Assembly (NCBI RefSeq): GCF_017874215.1
Contig: NZ_JAGGLB010000020.1
Location: 124,001 to 188,000, forward strand
Reading direction: 5' to 3'
DNA: 64,000 nt
Origin: Paenibacillus eucommiae
GTDB lineage: Bacteria; Bacillota; Bacilli; Paenibacillales; NBRC-103111
The translations under genes and the position numbers were made by a program. This document shows, piece by piece, positions 27,429-36,703 of this stretch; positions within the stretch are counted from its first letter, which is position 1; every line of letters starts with the position of its first letter. Under the pieces are notes generated by a model. It worked only from the letters and a program-made list of their open reading frames with translations. It was not told where the DNA came from and made no database searches.

Positions 27429-29201
27429 TTACTGCTTAACCTCGAAACCAATGGATTTGAAATAGTCTTCCATTTCCTTTTTGGCATCGTCGTATTTCAT
27501 CCGGCTATTGTAAGCTTTCATGATGTCATTCCAGTTTTTATCGAATTCCTCCTGGTTCCTTGCGGCGAACAGTTTGGCGGATTGCTGCTGCTGGAATTCG
27601 CCCGAAATATATTTCGGTGCTAATTGGGACGTTTCGCTTACGGCGGTACCTATATACCCATTCCACTGAATGCCTTCGTTGCTGATGAAGTTCCCAAAAT
27701 ATGCGACGTCGTTCGGATCGACTTCGAACGGATAGCTTCTCTTCCAATCCCAGAGATTAACAGAAGAAGTAGGAGTCGCGGCAAAAATCTTCGAGCTAAC
27801 CTTTGCTAAGCCCAATCCGTATTTGTAATACTTCTCATTGAGAATATCTGCGTTGTTCGTAAGCATCGCTTGATGAAAGGCTTCATCTTTCCAGACTTTC
27901 TTGCCGTCTTTCAGCTCCCATAAACCGAGTTCCTCCGGACCCCAGGTTATCAGCTCTAAATATTCTTGCGACATCGTCCAATTGAACAGCTGTACCAAAC
28001 GTTTGATGTCTTTGAAATCTTTGCGGATAAAAAACTTGAAAGTCGCTTTGTTCACCCCATCGATGCCTACGAATGTCGTTCCCGGTTGTTTAGGCAATGG
28101 AATGAGGCGCAGAGAATCGTTGGGATCTTTTTGTGTAATGGATTCTTGAACTTTCGGAATGTCTTTGGCCCACATGAAAGCACCGACTCTGCCTTGAACG
28201 ATGTTTTCTTGAAGTTGGTCATCCTTTTGGATAGCGAAGTTCTTATCCAGTAAGCCCTCGCTATATAGCTTGTTCATATATTCCCAATAAGCTTTGGCAT
28301 TCGGATCCCCGAGAAACTCGGATACTTGTTTGGAATTCGGATCGTATTTCCATTGTGTCGTCAAGCCAAACATCGCACCGAAATGCGGCTGCAGATAGAC
28401 GGGAATCGTGAACGGAATCAGATCCTTTCCATCGACCTTAGGTTTAGCTTGTTTGAGCTTTTTCAGGAAGTTGTAGAAATCATCCGGCGTTGCGATTGCC
28501 GGTTCGATTTTCAACTCGTCCACGGTTGGTTTCGTTTGCGTTTCATTTACTTTTTTGGCGAGATCTTTCGTGCTCGTGAACGTATAGCCAAGGCTCTTCA
28601 GGTCGCTTTCTTTAACCCAGATGCCCGCCCAGTTACCCATAGGATTTACGTAAATATCATTGATGAACTTCGGATCGTTTCCATCAATCGTAACGGCAGG
28701 AAAATTGTACAATTTCCCTTCATACATGGCATCTTTCCATTGTTCTTCCGGATAGATTTCCATCAGATTTGGAGCGTATTGCTTAATAAGATCACCCAAT
28801 TCCGCATATTTACCTGTTGCTGGTATCGTAGTGTTATCACCAATGTCAAATACGACGTCAGGCAAGGAATCTGTAGATAGAAATAAATTCAAGCGTTCTT
28901 TGCGGGACATGCCGTTATTGACGTAAATTTCTTTAACTCTAAGATTGAATTTCTCCTCAACCGCTTTTGCAATAAGATCGTTGGCATCGTCGGCAACCGT
29001 TGGCGGTGTATCTCCCCAAGCCCAATATGTAAACTCAAGGGGTTCCAGCTTCTCCGGGCTTGCGCTTTCCGATGCACCTTGCGAAGGCGATGCCTGAGAT
29101 TGCGGAGTATCATTATTTTTGCTGCAAGCAGCCAATAGCGACAAAACTAGAACAAAGCTGATCAGACTGTAAACTCCCCGTTTGAATCTTCTCGTGACCA
29201 T
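27429..29201 (-). CDS. Extracellular solute-binding lipoprotein (LplA-like)
   Basis: 590-residue ABC-importer binding protein. The lipobox LLAAC gives lipidated Cys26. A Ser/Pro/Glu-rich spacer follows, then a type-1 oligosaccharide-binding fold (EFTYWAWGDTPPTV, later YEGKLYNFPAV and GVNKATFKFFIRKDFKDIKRLVQLFNW). The length of ~590 is typical of the large binding proteins paired with LplB/LplC permeases and a YesMN system. Start ATG with GAGGAG nine bases upstream. It sits third in the operon behind both permeases and captures the oligosaccharide released at the surface. No ATPase gene is linked; such systems share a multitask MsmK/MsmX-type ATPase encoded elsewhere. Confidence 0.92.
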   Translation of the reverse strand: MVTRRFKRGVYSLISFVLVLSLLAACSKNNDTPQSQASPSQGASESASPEKLEPLEFTYWAWGDTPPTVADDANDLIAKAVEEKFNLRVKEIYVNNGMSRKERLNLFLSTDSLPDVVFDIGDNTTIPATGKYAELGDLIKQYAPNLMEIYPEEQWKDAMYEGKLYNFPAVTIDGNDPKFINDIYVNPMGNWAGIWVKESDLKSLGYTFTSTKDLAKKVNETQTKPTVDELKIEPAIATPDDFYNFLKKLKQAKPKVDGKDLIPFTIPVYLQPHFGAMFGLTTQWKYDPNSKQVSEFLGDPNAKAYWEYMNKLYSEGLLDKNFAIQKDDQLQENIVQGRVGAFMWAKDIPKVQESITQKDPNDSLRLIPLPKQPGTTFVGIDGVNKATFKFFIRKDFKDIKRLVQLFNWTMSQEYLELITWGPEELGLWELKDGKKVWKDEAFHQAMLTNNADILNEKYYKYGLGLAKVSSKIFAATPTSSVNLWDWKRSYPFEVDPNDVAYFGNFISNEGIQWNGYIGTAVSETSQLAPKYISGEFQQQQSAKLFAARNQEEFDKNWNDIMKAYNSRMKYDDAKKEMEDYFKSIGFEVKQ

Positions 29202-29293
29202 TGATGAACGCTCCTCTATAAATAGATTAATTTCGAAATCATATGAAGCTTATTTTATATGATCAAGAAGCAAATATCTGCCTCGTATTTTAG

Positions 29294-30166
29294 CTACATC
29301 TTAACGGCGCCAATGGTCATGCCTTTGACGAAAAAACGCTGCGCGAAAGGGTACACGAACACGATCGGAACCGTCGTCACGATAAGAACCGCCATCGTAT
29401 ACGTCTGTGTCGTCAGAGTAACCTTCTGGCTGTTCATGCCCATGAGGAGCAGTCTGTCCGTCGTATTTTGGGATTCGTTCAATATGGCTTGAAGCACCAT
29501 TTGTAGCGGATGAAGCGACGGGTCGGACACGTACATCAACGCATCCAGCCATGAATTCCACTGGGCGACCCCCACGAATAAAGCAATGGTGGCGATTACC
29601 GGATAACAGAGCGGAAGAATTACACTGGTCATAATCCTCATTTCCCGCGCGCCGTCTATTCTCGCAGATTCCTCCAGGTTATCGGGTATCGTTTCGAGGA
29701 ATACCTTCATCAGCAACATGAAGAATGTCGAATAGCAGCCAGGCAAAATGTAGACAAGAAAGTTGTTCATTAAATGAAGGTCATGAATCAGAATATACAT
29801 CGGAAGCATTCCGCCGCTTACGTACATCGGAATAACGAAGAAAATGAACAAAGGCTTCTTGAATTTGAAGTAGGCTTTGGACATGGAGTATGCGCATAAT
29901 CCAATGACGACAAGCGATAAGGCTGTCCCCAGCACGGTTCTCGCCAGCGAAATAAATGCAGCGTTCAAGATCCGATCGTCCAGAAAGATTGCATGATAGT
30001 TTTGCAAGGTAAAGCCTTGTGGCAGGAATACGACATTGTGCTGCTGTGCCTTCAGACCGTCACTAACTGAAATAATCAGTGCGTAATAGAAAGGATATAA
30101 GGTTACAACGCATAGAATCAGCAGCAAGCACACCATGATTACATCGAATGCGGTAATTTTCTTCAA
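29294..30166 (-). CDS. Carbohydrate ABC transporter permease (LplC/MalG type)
   Basis: 290-residue inner-membrane permease with six helices. The EAA loop (about 190-210) reads NLEESARIDGAREMRIMTSVILPL. The C-terminus, AQRFFVKGMTIGAVKM, matches LplC/YtcP relatives. TTG start at 30166 with GGGAGG eight bases upstream. It pairs with the LplB-type subunit that precedes it by 24 bases, and together they form the channel fed by the lipoprotein at 27429. Confidence 0.93.
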   Translation of the reverse strand: MKKITAFDVIMVCLLLILCVVTLYPFYYALIISVSDGLKAQQHNVVFLPQGFTLQNYHAIFLDDRILNAAFISLARTVLGTALSLVVIGLCAYSMSKAYFKFKKPLFIFFVIPMYVSGGMLPMYILIHDLHLMNNFLVYILPGCYSTFFMLLMKVFLETIPDNLEESARIDGAREMRIMTSVILPLCYPVIATIALFVGVAQWNSWLDALMYVSDPSLHPLQMVLQAILNESQNTTDRLLLMGMNSQKVTLTTQTYTMAVLIVTTVPIVFVYPFAQRFFVKGMTIGAVKM

Positions 30167-30190
30167 GCTTCTCGCCTCCCTATCGCTCTG

Positions 30191-31141
30191 CTAAAACAGC
30201 GAGTATCCCGTTAATTTTTTCATCGTTTTGTTCACAGTGAACAATAGTAGCAATCCGATTAACGATTGCGTGAGCCCGACAGCGGTTGCATAGCCATATT
30301 CGCCCAACCGAACGCCTTTGAAATACGTAAATACGTCGATCGTATCTGAAGTGCTCGCGATCATAACATTTCGCATCGGGTATAGTGCATCGAAAGAACT
30401 GCTAAACAAGCTGCTGACGGATAGGATAAATAGAATAATGATCGTTGGCATGATGCCCGGAATAGTGATATGCAAAGCTCGTTTGATTTTGCCTGCTCCG
30501 TCTACCGAGGCTGCTTCGTACAATTCGGGATTGATAGAAGTCATTGCCGATAAATACAATATGGAATTCCAGCCCATTTCTTTCCATAAGGCGGAGAGAA
30601 TGAAAATGATCCAGAAATAGCTTGGCTCCCTGAAAAATCCGATGCTTTCGACGCCAAACCAGCTGAGTATCCTATTGAACGATCCCGAATCCTGATCAAG
30701 CAGGTTGTAGAGAAGTCCGCTTATAATGACCCAGGAGATAAAGTGCGGAAGATACGTAATGGACTGCACGACTTTTTTCATTTTTTGAAACCGAAACTCG
30801 TTGAGCAAAAGCGCAAATACGATAGGTATCGGAAATCCGATCAGCAAATTCAGCAAACTGATCGCCACCGTATTTCTCAAAGCATTTTTGAAATCAGGAT
30901 CTTCCAGAAAAGCTTTAAAATTGTCCAGTCCGACGAATTTACTTCCTGATAATCCTTTAAGCAAATCATAATCCTGGAAAGCCATTATGACGCCGTAAAT
31001 CGGTTTATAGTTAAAAATAACCGTATATGCGATGGCAGGAATGATGAGAGCAAACAGGATAAGCTGTCTTCGCCAGTCTTTGCGCAAGCGAGCAAACCAT
31101 GGCACTTTCACGTTTATTTTGTGTGACATTTCAACTTTCAT
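30191..31141 (-). CDS. Carbohydrate ABC transporter permease (LplB type)
   Basis: 316-residue permease, first gene of the glycan operon. It has a family-typical N-terminus (RLRKDWRRQLILFALIIPA) and the PIYGVIMAFQDYDLLKG segment. The EAA loop reads LYEAASVDGAGKIKRALHITIPG (about 225-247), and six membrane segments are predicted by eye. Start ATG with GGAG eight bases upstream. A sigma-A promoter (31172-31200) faces it from the divergent interval. It should form a heterodimer with the LplC-type protein. Confidence 0.93.
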   Translation of the reverse strand: MKVEMSHKINVKVPWFARLRKDWRRQLILFALIIPAIAYTVIFNYKPIYGVIMAFQDYDLLKGLSGSKFVGLDNFKAFLEDPDFKNALRNTVAISLLNLLIGFPIPIVFALLLNEFRFQKMKKVVQSITYLPHFISWVIISGLLYNLLDQDSGSFNRILSWFGVESIGFFREPSYFWIIFILSALWKEMGWNSILYLSAMTSINPELYEAASVDGAGKIKRALHITIPGIMPTIIILFILSVSSLFSSSFDALYPMRNVMIASTSDTIDVFTYFKGVRLGEYGYATAVGLTQSLIGLLLLFTVNKTMKKLTGYSLF

Positions 31142-31171
31142 TCAACCAACTCCGTATGTCTTTTTTTCTAA

Positions 31172-31200
31172 ATTATACGGTTGAGAATTTTTTATAACAA
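31172..31200 (-). promoter_or_regulatory. Promoter of the seven-gene glycan operon
   Basis: Minus strand: TTGTTA (31195-31200), a 17-base spacer and a perfect TATAAT (31172-31177). It lies ~30 bases before the LplB start. The region upstream up to the divergent yesM promoter is where the AraC-type response regulator would bind. Confidence 0.7.
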
Positions 31201-31315
31201 TAAACAAATACAAGCATTGTGTATAAAAATCGCGTAAGTTTTCGTCACATTTTGATAGATATGTCTACTTTCTTTGCAAGTTTTTCGGTCGTCGCGGAAT
31301 AAGGTCCATTCCGTA

Positions 31316-31344
31316 TTGAAATTGGTATATATTCCGTTTATAGT
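31316..31344 (+). promoter_or_regulatory. Promoter of the yesM/yesN-type operon
   Basis: TTGAAA (31316-31321), a 17-base spacer and TATAGT (31339-31344). The predicted transcription start is near 31351, which is the first base of a long inverted repeat. Confidence 0.75.
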
Positions 31345-31350
31345 GTACTA

Positions 31351-31455
31351 AGGCGCGATCAAAAAAATAATAGACCCATTGATTGCCCGAAAAAAGAGTA
31401 AGTAGCGCTTATGACAAGTACAACCAATTAATCCTCTATTTTTTTGATCGCGCCT
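31351..31455 (+). promoter_or_regulatory. Leader-RNA stem enclosing ~62 bases upstream of yesM
   Basis: AGGCGCGATCAAAAAAATA (from 31351) pairs with its reverse complement ending at 31455, giving an almost perfect ~19-bp stem. The left arm begins at the predicted transcript 5' end. The right arm stops one base before the AAAAGGAGG ribosome binding site. The enclosed 62 bases have no strong internal stem that I can see. Possible roles: 5'-end protection, a regulated leader, or a repressor site. Confidence 0.75.
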
Positions 31456-31472
31456 AAAAGGAGGAATGGACG

Positions 31473-33269
31473 TTGAAAGGCAAAGCCTGGTTGCGTAATC
31501 TTTCTATTAAATACAAAATTGCCATTGCCATGATTATGATTGCCACCGTCCCCATCAGTACCTTTGGAATTATAGCCAATATCAAAATCGCCGGCATCAT
31601 CGATAATTTGGCCGAATCAAACTCGGAGACCGTCCTCGATCACACGATAAATAACATTGAATATCTAATGAACGATGTAAGCAAACTTGGCGTACAACTC
31701 GGAAACTATCAGGAAATCAAACAATACAACGATATGACATTCAGCAATATGGATCGTATTCTACAAATCAAGAAGATTGAGCAATACCTTTCACTGATCC
31801 TTGGCAGCAACCCTTATATTTCTTCTATGTACATCTGTTTTGCTAACGGTACGATCGTTACCGTTAGCAATTTAAGCGAATATGAGATTAGTCATTACAA
31901 GAATTTCAATGTATACAAACAAGCACTCGAGCCTGAAAGCCGAACGTTATGGAGTGGCTTTCATGAAAATGAATTCCGGGATTCAAAACACAAAACTGTG
32001 ATGACATTCTCGCTTCCGATTTATTCGCTCGATAATTCCACCGCTTCCGGCGTCATCATATTGAATATTCCCATGCCTGTCATCAACAACATTTCGGTTG
32101 CTGGTCTCATGAATAAAGAAGACAACCTTTCGATCATCGATCTGAATGGCAATTTTATGTATACTATGGATAAGCAGACCCCGGAAAACCTGGAATCCAG
32201 CTACGTGCACACTATATTGGACAAGGGAGTCCTCCACGGAAACTTCATCCACAGTAACGAAGGGCGCAACGAATTCATCAGCTACAAATATTCGAACGTA
32301 ACGAAATGGATATATGTGACTAAAGTCGACCTCAGCGAAATGTACAAGCAATCCCACATCGTCAAACGGTTTTCGATTTGGGCCATCCTCTTCTGCATTC
32401 TCCTGTCGGTTATTTTGTCCATGCTTCTGGCGTCCAATCTTACGAAACCCGTGCAGAAACTGGTCAAATCACTTAGAAGGGTTGAAAAAGGAGATTTCAC
32501 CAGCGAAATTGCAGTTGTATCCCACGATGAAATCGGGAGATTAACGGCAACCTATAATAAGATGCTGGGAGAATTGAGGAGCCTGATGGAACGGATCAAA
32601 TCCGAAAGCCGGCTAAAGAGGCAGTCTGACTTGAACATTCTGCAAGCACAAATCACACCACACTTTATATACAATTTTTTGACTACGATTCGCAGCATTT
32701 CCCGAAGCCAGGAAGACGAACGTATCTACAAGCTTACTTCCGGTCTTATCGGGTTGTTGCAGACAAGCATTAGCAAACAAGTGACATTCGTCACGATCGA
32801 GGAAGAGCTTCAACTCGTCCAGTCCTACGTTTATTTGCAACAAATCAGGTACAATAACCAATTTGAAGTCGTTTATGAAATCGATGAGACTCTAAAACCA
32901 TTTCGGGTTCTCAAAATGTTGCTTCAGCCTCTCGTCGAGAACGCTTTATTCCATGGAATGGATTTAGTGAAAGGCGACGGCTTGCTTCGAATCTCCATTC
33001 GGTCGGATAACCATACCATCATCTTCTCAATTGCAGACAATGGCAAGGGTATGACCGAGGAGCAAATGCGCAAGCTGTTTGCAGACGGGAATCAGGGCGT
33101 AGAAAAGAAATATCGGGGGATTGGAATCAAAAATATCCGGGATAGAATCAAACTTTACTTTGGAGAGAGGTTCGGACTTCAAGTCGAAAGCAAGAAAGAT
33201 GAAGGAACCCTCATTACGATCACAATGCCCTTAATCAAAGACGAAAGCGAGTGCGAACAATATGTATAA
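31473..33269 (+). CDS. Sensor histidine kinase, YesM type
   Basis: 598-residue membrane kinase. It has two membrane segments (about 16-38 and 302-322) around a ~260-residue extracellular sensor domain. HAMP (about 322-375, ending KGDFTSEIAVVSHDEIGRL) is followed by a His_kinase domain with ILQAQITPHFIYNFL (phospho-His) and an HATPase domain (LLQPLVENALFHG, then DNGKGM and GIGIKNIRDR). TTG start with AGGAGG eight bases upstream. It overlaps the response regulator by eight bases. Divergent from the glycan operon, it most likely senses the released sugar or its bound transporter complex and activates LplBC and the enzymes. Confidence 0.93.
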   Translation: MKGKAWLRNLSIKYKIAIAMIMIATVPISTFGIIANIKIAGIIDNLAESNSETVLDHTINNIEYLMNDVSKLGVQLGNYQEIKQYNDMTFSNMDRILQIKKIEQYLSLILGSNPYISSMYICFANGTIVTVSNLSEYEISHYKNFNVYKQALEPESRTLWSGFHENEFRDSKHKTVMTFSLPIYSLDNSTASGVIILNIPMPVINNISVAGLMNKEDNLSIIDLNGNFMYTMDKQTPENLESSYVHTILDKGVLHGNFIHSNEGRNEFISYKYSNVTKWIYVTKVDLSEMYKQSHIVKRFSIWAILFCILLSVILSMLLASNLTKPVQKLVKSLRRVEKGDFTSEIAVVSHDEIGRLTATYNKMLGELRSLMERIKSESRLKRQSDLNILQAQITPHFIYNFLTTIRSISRSQEDERIYKLTSGLIGLLQTSISKQVTFVTIEEELQLVQSYVYLQQIRYNNQFEVVYEIDETLKPFRVLKMLLQPLVENALFHGMDLVKGDGLLRISIRSDNHTIIFSIADNGKGMTEEQMRKLFADGNQGVEKKYRGIGIKNIRDRIKLYFGERFGLQVESKKDEGTLITITMPLIKDESECEQYV

Positions 33270-34863
33270 AGTTTTTATCGTGGATGATGATTATACAGTC
33301 AGGACAGATCTGAAGTATATGATTGATAAAAACAAGAAATACGTCTGTATCGGCGAAGCAGAAAATGGCGAAGTCGCCTTGGATCGCATACGGGAAACTA
33401 AACCCGATATCATTCTTCTTGATATTGAAATGCCGGTTATGGACGGACTGACATCGCTTCCGCTTATCTTGAAGGGCTCAGATTGCCGCAAGGTAATCGT
33501 CTTGAGCTGCCATGACGATTACGATAACGTCAGGCTTGCCATGAAGCACGGTGCCGCGGAATATTTGTTAAAACAACGAATGGACGAGGACAATCTCTAT
33601 AAAACCCTGAATCAAGTAGCTTCTCTTATTGATAATGAACGGATTTCGGAGAAGGAACGAATAAAGCGGCAACGAGACGATACGATAAACCTGCCCGCAG
33701 TCATGAATACCCTCGTTATCGATATGATTCGAGGACATATAACTGATGTGGAACTCATCGGCATGAAGATCGGCGCTATTCAAAGCCAATTTTCCATGGA
33801 TAAACTGGTCGTCAGTTGTCTAATCATTGATGAGAACGAACGCCACCCCACTTGGAAAGACGAGCCTTTCGTATTTGCAATTGGAAACGTACTGGGAGAG
33901 ATCATCGATAACATGAAAGGAACCATTTATGGAAAGTCGGACAAAAGAACATTTTACATGATTTCAGGATTTCGCGCTTCCGACAGCTATTTATCTATTA
34001 ACAATTTTATTTACGGCTTAGTTGACGAAGTCTCCTCCGCGATACAACGATGCTTAAAGCTGACTGTAACAGTCGGCGTTAGTCCAGTTCATGCCACTTT
34101 TTCTCAAGTTTCAGAAGCGGCCAGACAAGCAAGTCTGGCGACAGAATACTCCTTCTTCTCAGGAAAAGGAAGTATCATTCACTATACAGAGATTGAAAAG
34201 CATACAGAGAAATGGAGCGCAGATCGAAGAAAGGATCAAATCAAATCTATAATCTTGAATATCACTAAAGAACATGACCAGGTTGAGAATACGATCAATG
34301 CTTTAGCATCCGAGTTTCGATTGGAGCTACTGGATATCCAAACCATAAAAGATTTCCATACAGAATTGATGTTCGCGTTCAATCAGAAAGCTGAGGAGTT
34401 ATCCCTCACCCAGAATATCGGTCATTTCGATACAGCATGGCCGGATTTGGAACTATCTGAATACACAAGCTGGCTTGTGAAGTTGATCATGAGAATCCGT
34501 GAAGAGTATTTGGAAAGAAAACACTCTAAGTTCTCCCGTAGCGATATTGCGAGAGCTTTAGCCTACTTGGATAGCGATTACATGAATATAACCAGCCTTA
34601 ACGATGTCGCCAAACATATTAACCTGAATAAATCGTATTTCTCACAAATCTTTAAAAGAGAAATAAAAGAAAATTTTACTGTCTACTTAACCAAACTACG
34701 TATCGATAAAGCCAAAGCCTTGCTTTCAGATAGTGACACCAAAGTTTATGAAGTCTCCTCTCTGGTCGGGATTGAGAATTATCGCTACTTCTCTAAAGTC
34801 TTCAAAGAACTGACGGGATTGACCCCTATAGAATATCGGAAAAGAAGTCAAGCACGGGAATAA
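33262..34863 (+). CDS. Response regulator, YesN/AraC type
   Basis: 533 residues. The receiver domain (1-120) has the phospho-acceptor Asp in IILLDIEMPVMDG and the acidic pocket FIVDDDYTV. A long middle region follows. The C-terminal AraC pair of helix-turn-helix motifs (about 430-530) contains SLNDVAKHINLNKSYFSQIFKRE and VSSLVGIENYRYFSKVFKELTG. The start overlaps the kinase gene. Expected to activate the divergent glycan operon on phosphorylation. After Asp, the Lys of the receiver appears as LLKQRMDED. Confidence 0.93.
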   Translation: MYKVFIVDDDYTVRTDLKYMIDKNKKYVCIGEAENGEVALDRIRETKPDIILLDIEMPVMDGLTSLPLILKGSDCRKVIVLSCHDDYDNVRLAMKHGAAEYLLKQRMDEDNLYKTLNQVASLIDNERISEKERIKRQRDDTINLPAVMNTLVIDMIRGHITDVELIGMKIGAIQSQFSMDKLVVSCLIIDENERHPTWKDEPFVFAIGNVLGEIIDNMKGTIYGKSDKRTFYMISGFRASDSYLSINNFIYGLVDEVSSAIQRCLKLTVTVGVSPVHATFSQVSEAARQASLATEYSFFSGKGSIIHYTEIEKHTEKWSADRRKDQIKSIILNITKEHDQVENTINALASEFRLELLDIQTIKDFHTELMFAFNQKAEELSLTQNIGHFDTAWPDLELSEYTSWLVKLIMRIREEYLERKHSKFSRSDIARALAYLDSDYMNITSLNDVAKHINLNKSYFSQIFKREIKENFTVYLTKLRIDKAKALLSDSDTKVYEVSSLVGIENYRYFSKVFKELTGLTPIEYRKRSQARE

Positions 34864-34923
34864 CGTGGAAGCCAGGACACTTCTACAATTATATGCTAAT
34901 ATTCAAGTAATGGGGGTCAGAAG

Positions 34924-35835
34924 ATGAAACAACTAATACCTTACGATATAAAAATCTACACAGATATAAACTTAGGAATTTTCAATCCAATCCAAGCTCA
35001 AATTCATAATTCCTTTTTATTCAATTTTAAAGAAAAAACGAAAAATGATGACATTGCAAACAACGACTATACCATTTTGGATGTATCTAATAGTGGGAAA
35101 CTTGTAGCATTGGCTTCAAAAAAATGGGACAACAAAAATCACAATACTTTTATTGTGAAAAATGTAACCACGGATGAGACTATTTTTCTAACCAATAAAT
35201 ACTTGGTCTATCAAGCATATTTTTCGCCAAATGAAGATTATCTTATAACAAGTACATATAAAAACAATGGATTTTGCTTGAAGATTGGAGGGGATTTAGA
35301 ACTGAATAAACTCCCCTTTTCCGTAGGTGGCGGAATTTTGTACCAGAACAAATATGTAACAGTTAATGAACGTAAAAAATCAAGTTTAACCGTATTTGAC
35401 TTTAAGCATCTTTCATTTTCTGAATTTATTATGAATGAAACCAAAGTCACGCTGCAGCAAGTGAATACAGATACTTCTAATCATCTATATACTATTGATA
35501 AAAATTTCGTTGTAAGAAAACACAATTCTAGTATGGAATGTGTCTGGGAAACAAAATTCAAAAAAGATGACTATAACTTTTGCAATTGTGCACCCAAATT
35601 TTTCATAAAGGAAAGCTTAGATTTATTAGTTTTTTATGCCCCTAATCAAAAATCAGACATTAAACCAAGAACATATATAGGATTAAGATTATCTACAGGA
35701 GAGAAGATAGAAATAGAAAATAAAGGAGAAGATACAGGATTTATTGAATCTATATTTTTTGAGGGTAAGGTAATTGACAGTTTTGGAACAACTTTAGACC
35801 TTGAAACAGGGTTAACAGAACATATTTTTAGATAA
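34924..35835 (+). CDS. Hypothetical beta-rich (propeller-like) protein
   Basis: 303-residue cytosolic protein of unknown function. The sequence alternates short beta strands with turns (ISNSGKLVALASKKWDNK-like, YFSPNEDYLITSTYKNNG, VVRKHNSSMECVWETKFKKDDY) in a WD40/propeller-like rhythm of about 45-50 residues. No family motif is certain. The gene is clearly more AT-rich than its neighbours and uses Asn, Lys and Ile heavily, suggesting separate acquisition. Start ATG with GGGGG seven bases upstream. It follows the response regulator by 60 bases and may be read through from it. A hairpin follows. Confidence 0.65.
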   Translation: MKQLIPYDIKIYTDINLGIFNPIQAQIHNSFLFNFKEKTKNDDIANNDYTILDVSNSGKLVALASKKWDNKNHNTFIVKNVTTDETIFLTNKYLVYQAYFSPNEDYLITSTYKNNGFCLKIGGDLELNKLPFSVGGGILYQNKYVTVNERKKSSLTVFDFKHLSFSEFIMNETKVTLQQVNTDTSNHLYTIDKNFVVRKHNSSMECVWETKFKKDDYNFCNCAPKFFIKESLDLLVFYAPNQKSDIKPRTYIGLRLSTGEKIEIENKGEDTGFIESIFFEGKVIDSFGTTLDLETGLTEHIFR

Positions 35836-35864
35836 ATTCCGAAGTTTCTGGAGTAACTCCCTCT

Positions 35865-35900
35865 ACCAGGTTTTAGGTGCTTTAGTGCCTTAAACCTGGT
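35865..35900 (+). terminator. Hairpin after the propeller-like gene
   Basis: ACCAGGTTTTAGGTGC and GTGCCTTAAACCTGGT form a ~16-bp stem with a TTTA loop and a couple of mismatches/G-U pairs. The T-run is weak (TATTCG), so termination strength is uncertain. Confidence 0.5.
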
Positions 35901-36028
35901 TATTCGTCTGAACTTCCCGACTGGAAAAACCGGGGGAACCGCCCTTCCATGGCAGTTTAGCTGAAAGTATATTATAGGTTAATTTATAGTATAATGGTTA
36001 GAATGGACAACAGGAAAAGAGGGAACGA

Positions 36029-36703
36029 ATGCCTACTATACTAGTTGCTGACGACGATGTGAACATTCGCGAACTCGTCTGTTTATTTCTCCGCAACGAC
36101 GGATTCGAAACAGCCGAAGCCGCGGACGGCAAAGAAGCACTGGCCGTATATGCCTCAACACCTGTCGATCTTGTCGTGCTCGATATTATGATGCCTATTA
36201 TGGATGGCTGGACGTTATGTAAGGAGCTCCGAAGAAGCAATCCTGATCTTCCATTACTTATGCTGACTGCGAGAGGCGAAACCTGGGAGAAAGTGAAAGG
36301 TTTCCAACTGGGGACGGATGATTATTTGACGAAACCATTCGATCCGTTGGAGTTGACGGTTCGTGTTAGGGCACTACTGAAACGATACAAGATTGGCTCC
36401 ACGCAGACGATCCGGCTCGGCAGCGTCATTCTTGATCGGCAAACATATAAGGTCATGAGAGGAACGGAGTCATTCACGCTGCCCCTCAAGGAATTCGAAT
36501 TACTTTATAAGCTCGCTGGAACACCCGGACAAATCTTTACGCGCGAGCAGTTGATCGATCAAATTTGGGGGATCGATTACGCTGGAGATGATAGAACGAT
36601 AGACGTACACATTAAACGCCTGCGCGAACGGTTCGCAACTACACCCGATTTTCGTATCGAAACGATGCGTGGGCTTGGCTACCGGCTTGAGGCAAACGAA
36701 TGA
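36029..36703 (+). CDS. OmpR/PhoB-type response regulator
   Basis: 224 residues. The receiver domain has acidic pair DDD (9-11), phospho-acceptor in VVLDIMMPIMDGW (~54), Thr in MLTARG, and Lys in YLTKPFDP. The winged-helix DNA-binding domain (about 125-222) contains LPLKEFELLYKLAGTPGQIFTREQL and TIDVHIKRLRERF. The stop overlaps the kinase start by four bases. A TATAAT -10 lies at 35990-35995 without a clear -35, as in activator-dependent promoters. The nearest likely target is the hydrolase gene 38346, whose promoter carries an 11-bp direct repeat. Confidence 0.93.
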   Translation: MPTILVADDDVNIRELVCLFLRNDGFETAEAADGKEALAVYASTPVDLVVLDIMMPIMDGWTLCKELRRSNPDLPLLMLTARGETWEKVKGFQLGTDDYLTKPFDPLELTVRVRALLKRYKIGSTQTIRLGSVILDRQTYKVMRGTESFTLPLKEFELLYKLAGTPGQIFTREQLIDQIWGIDYAGDDRTIDVHIKRLRERFATTPDFRIETMRGLGYRLEANE

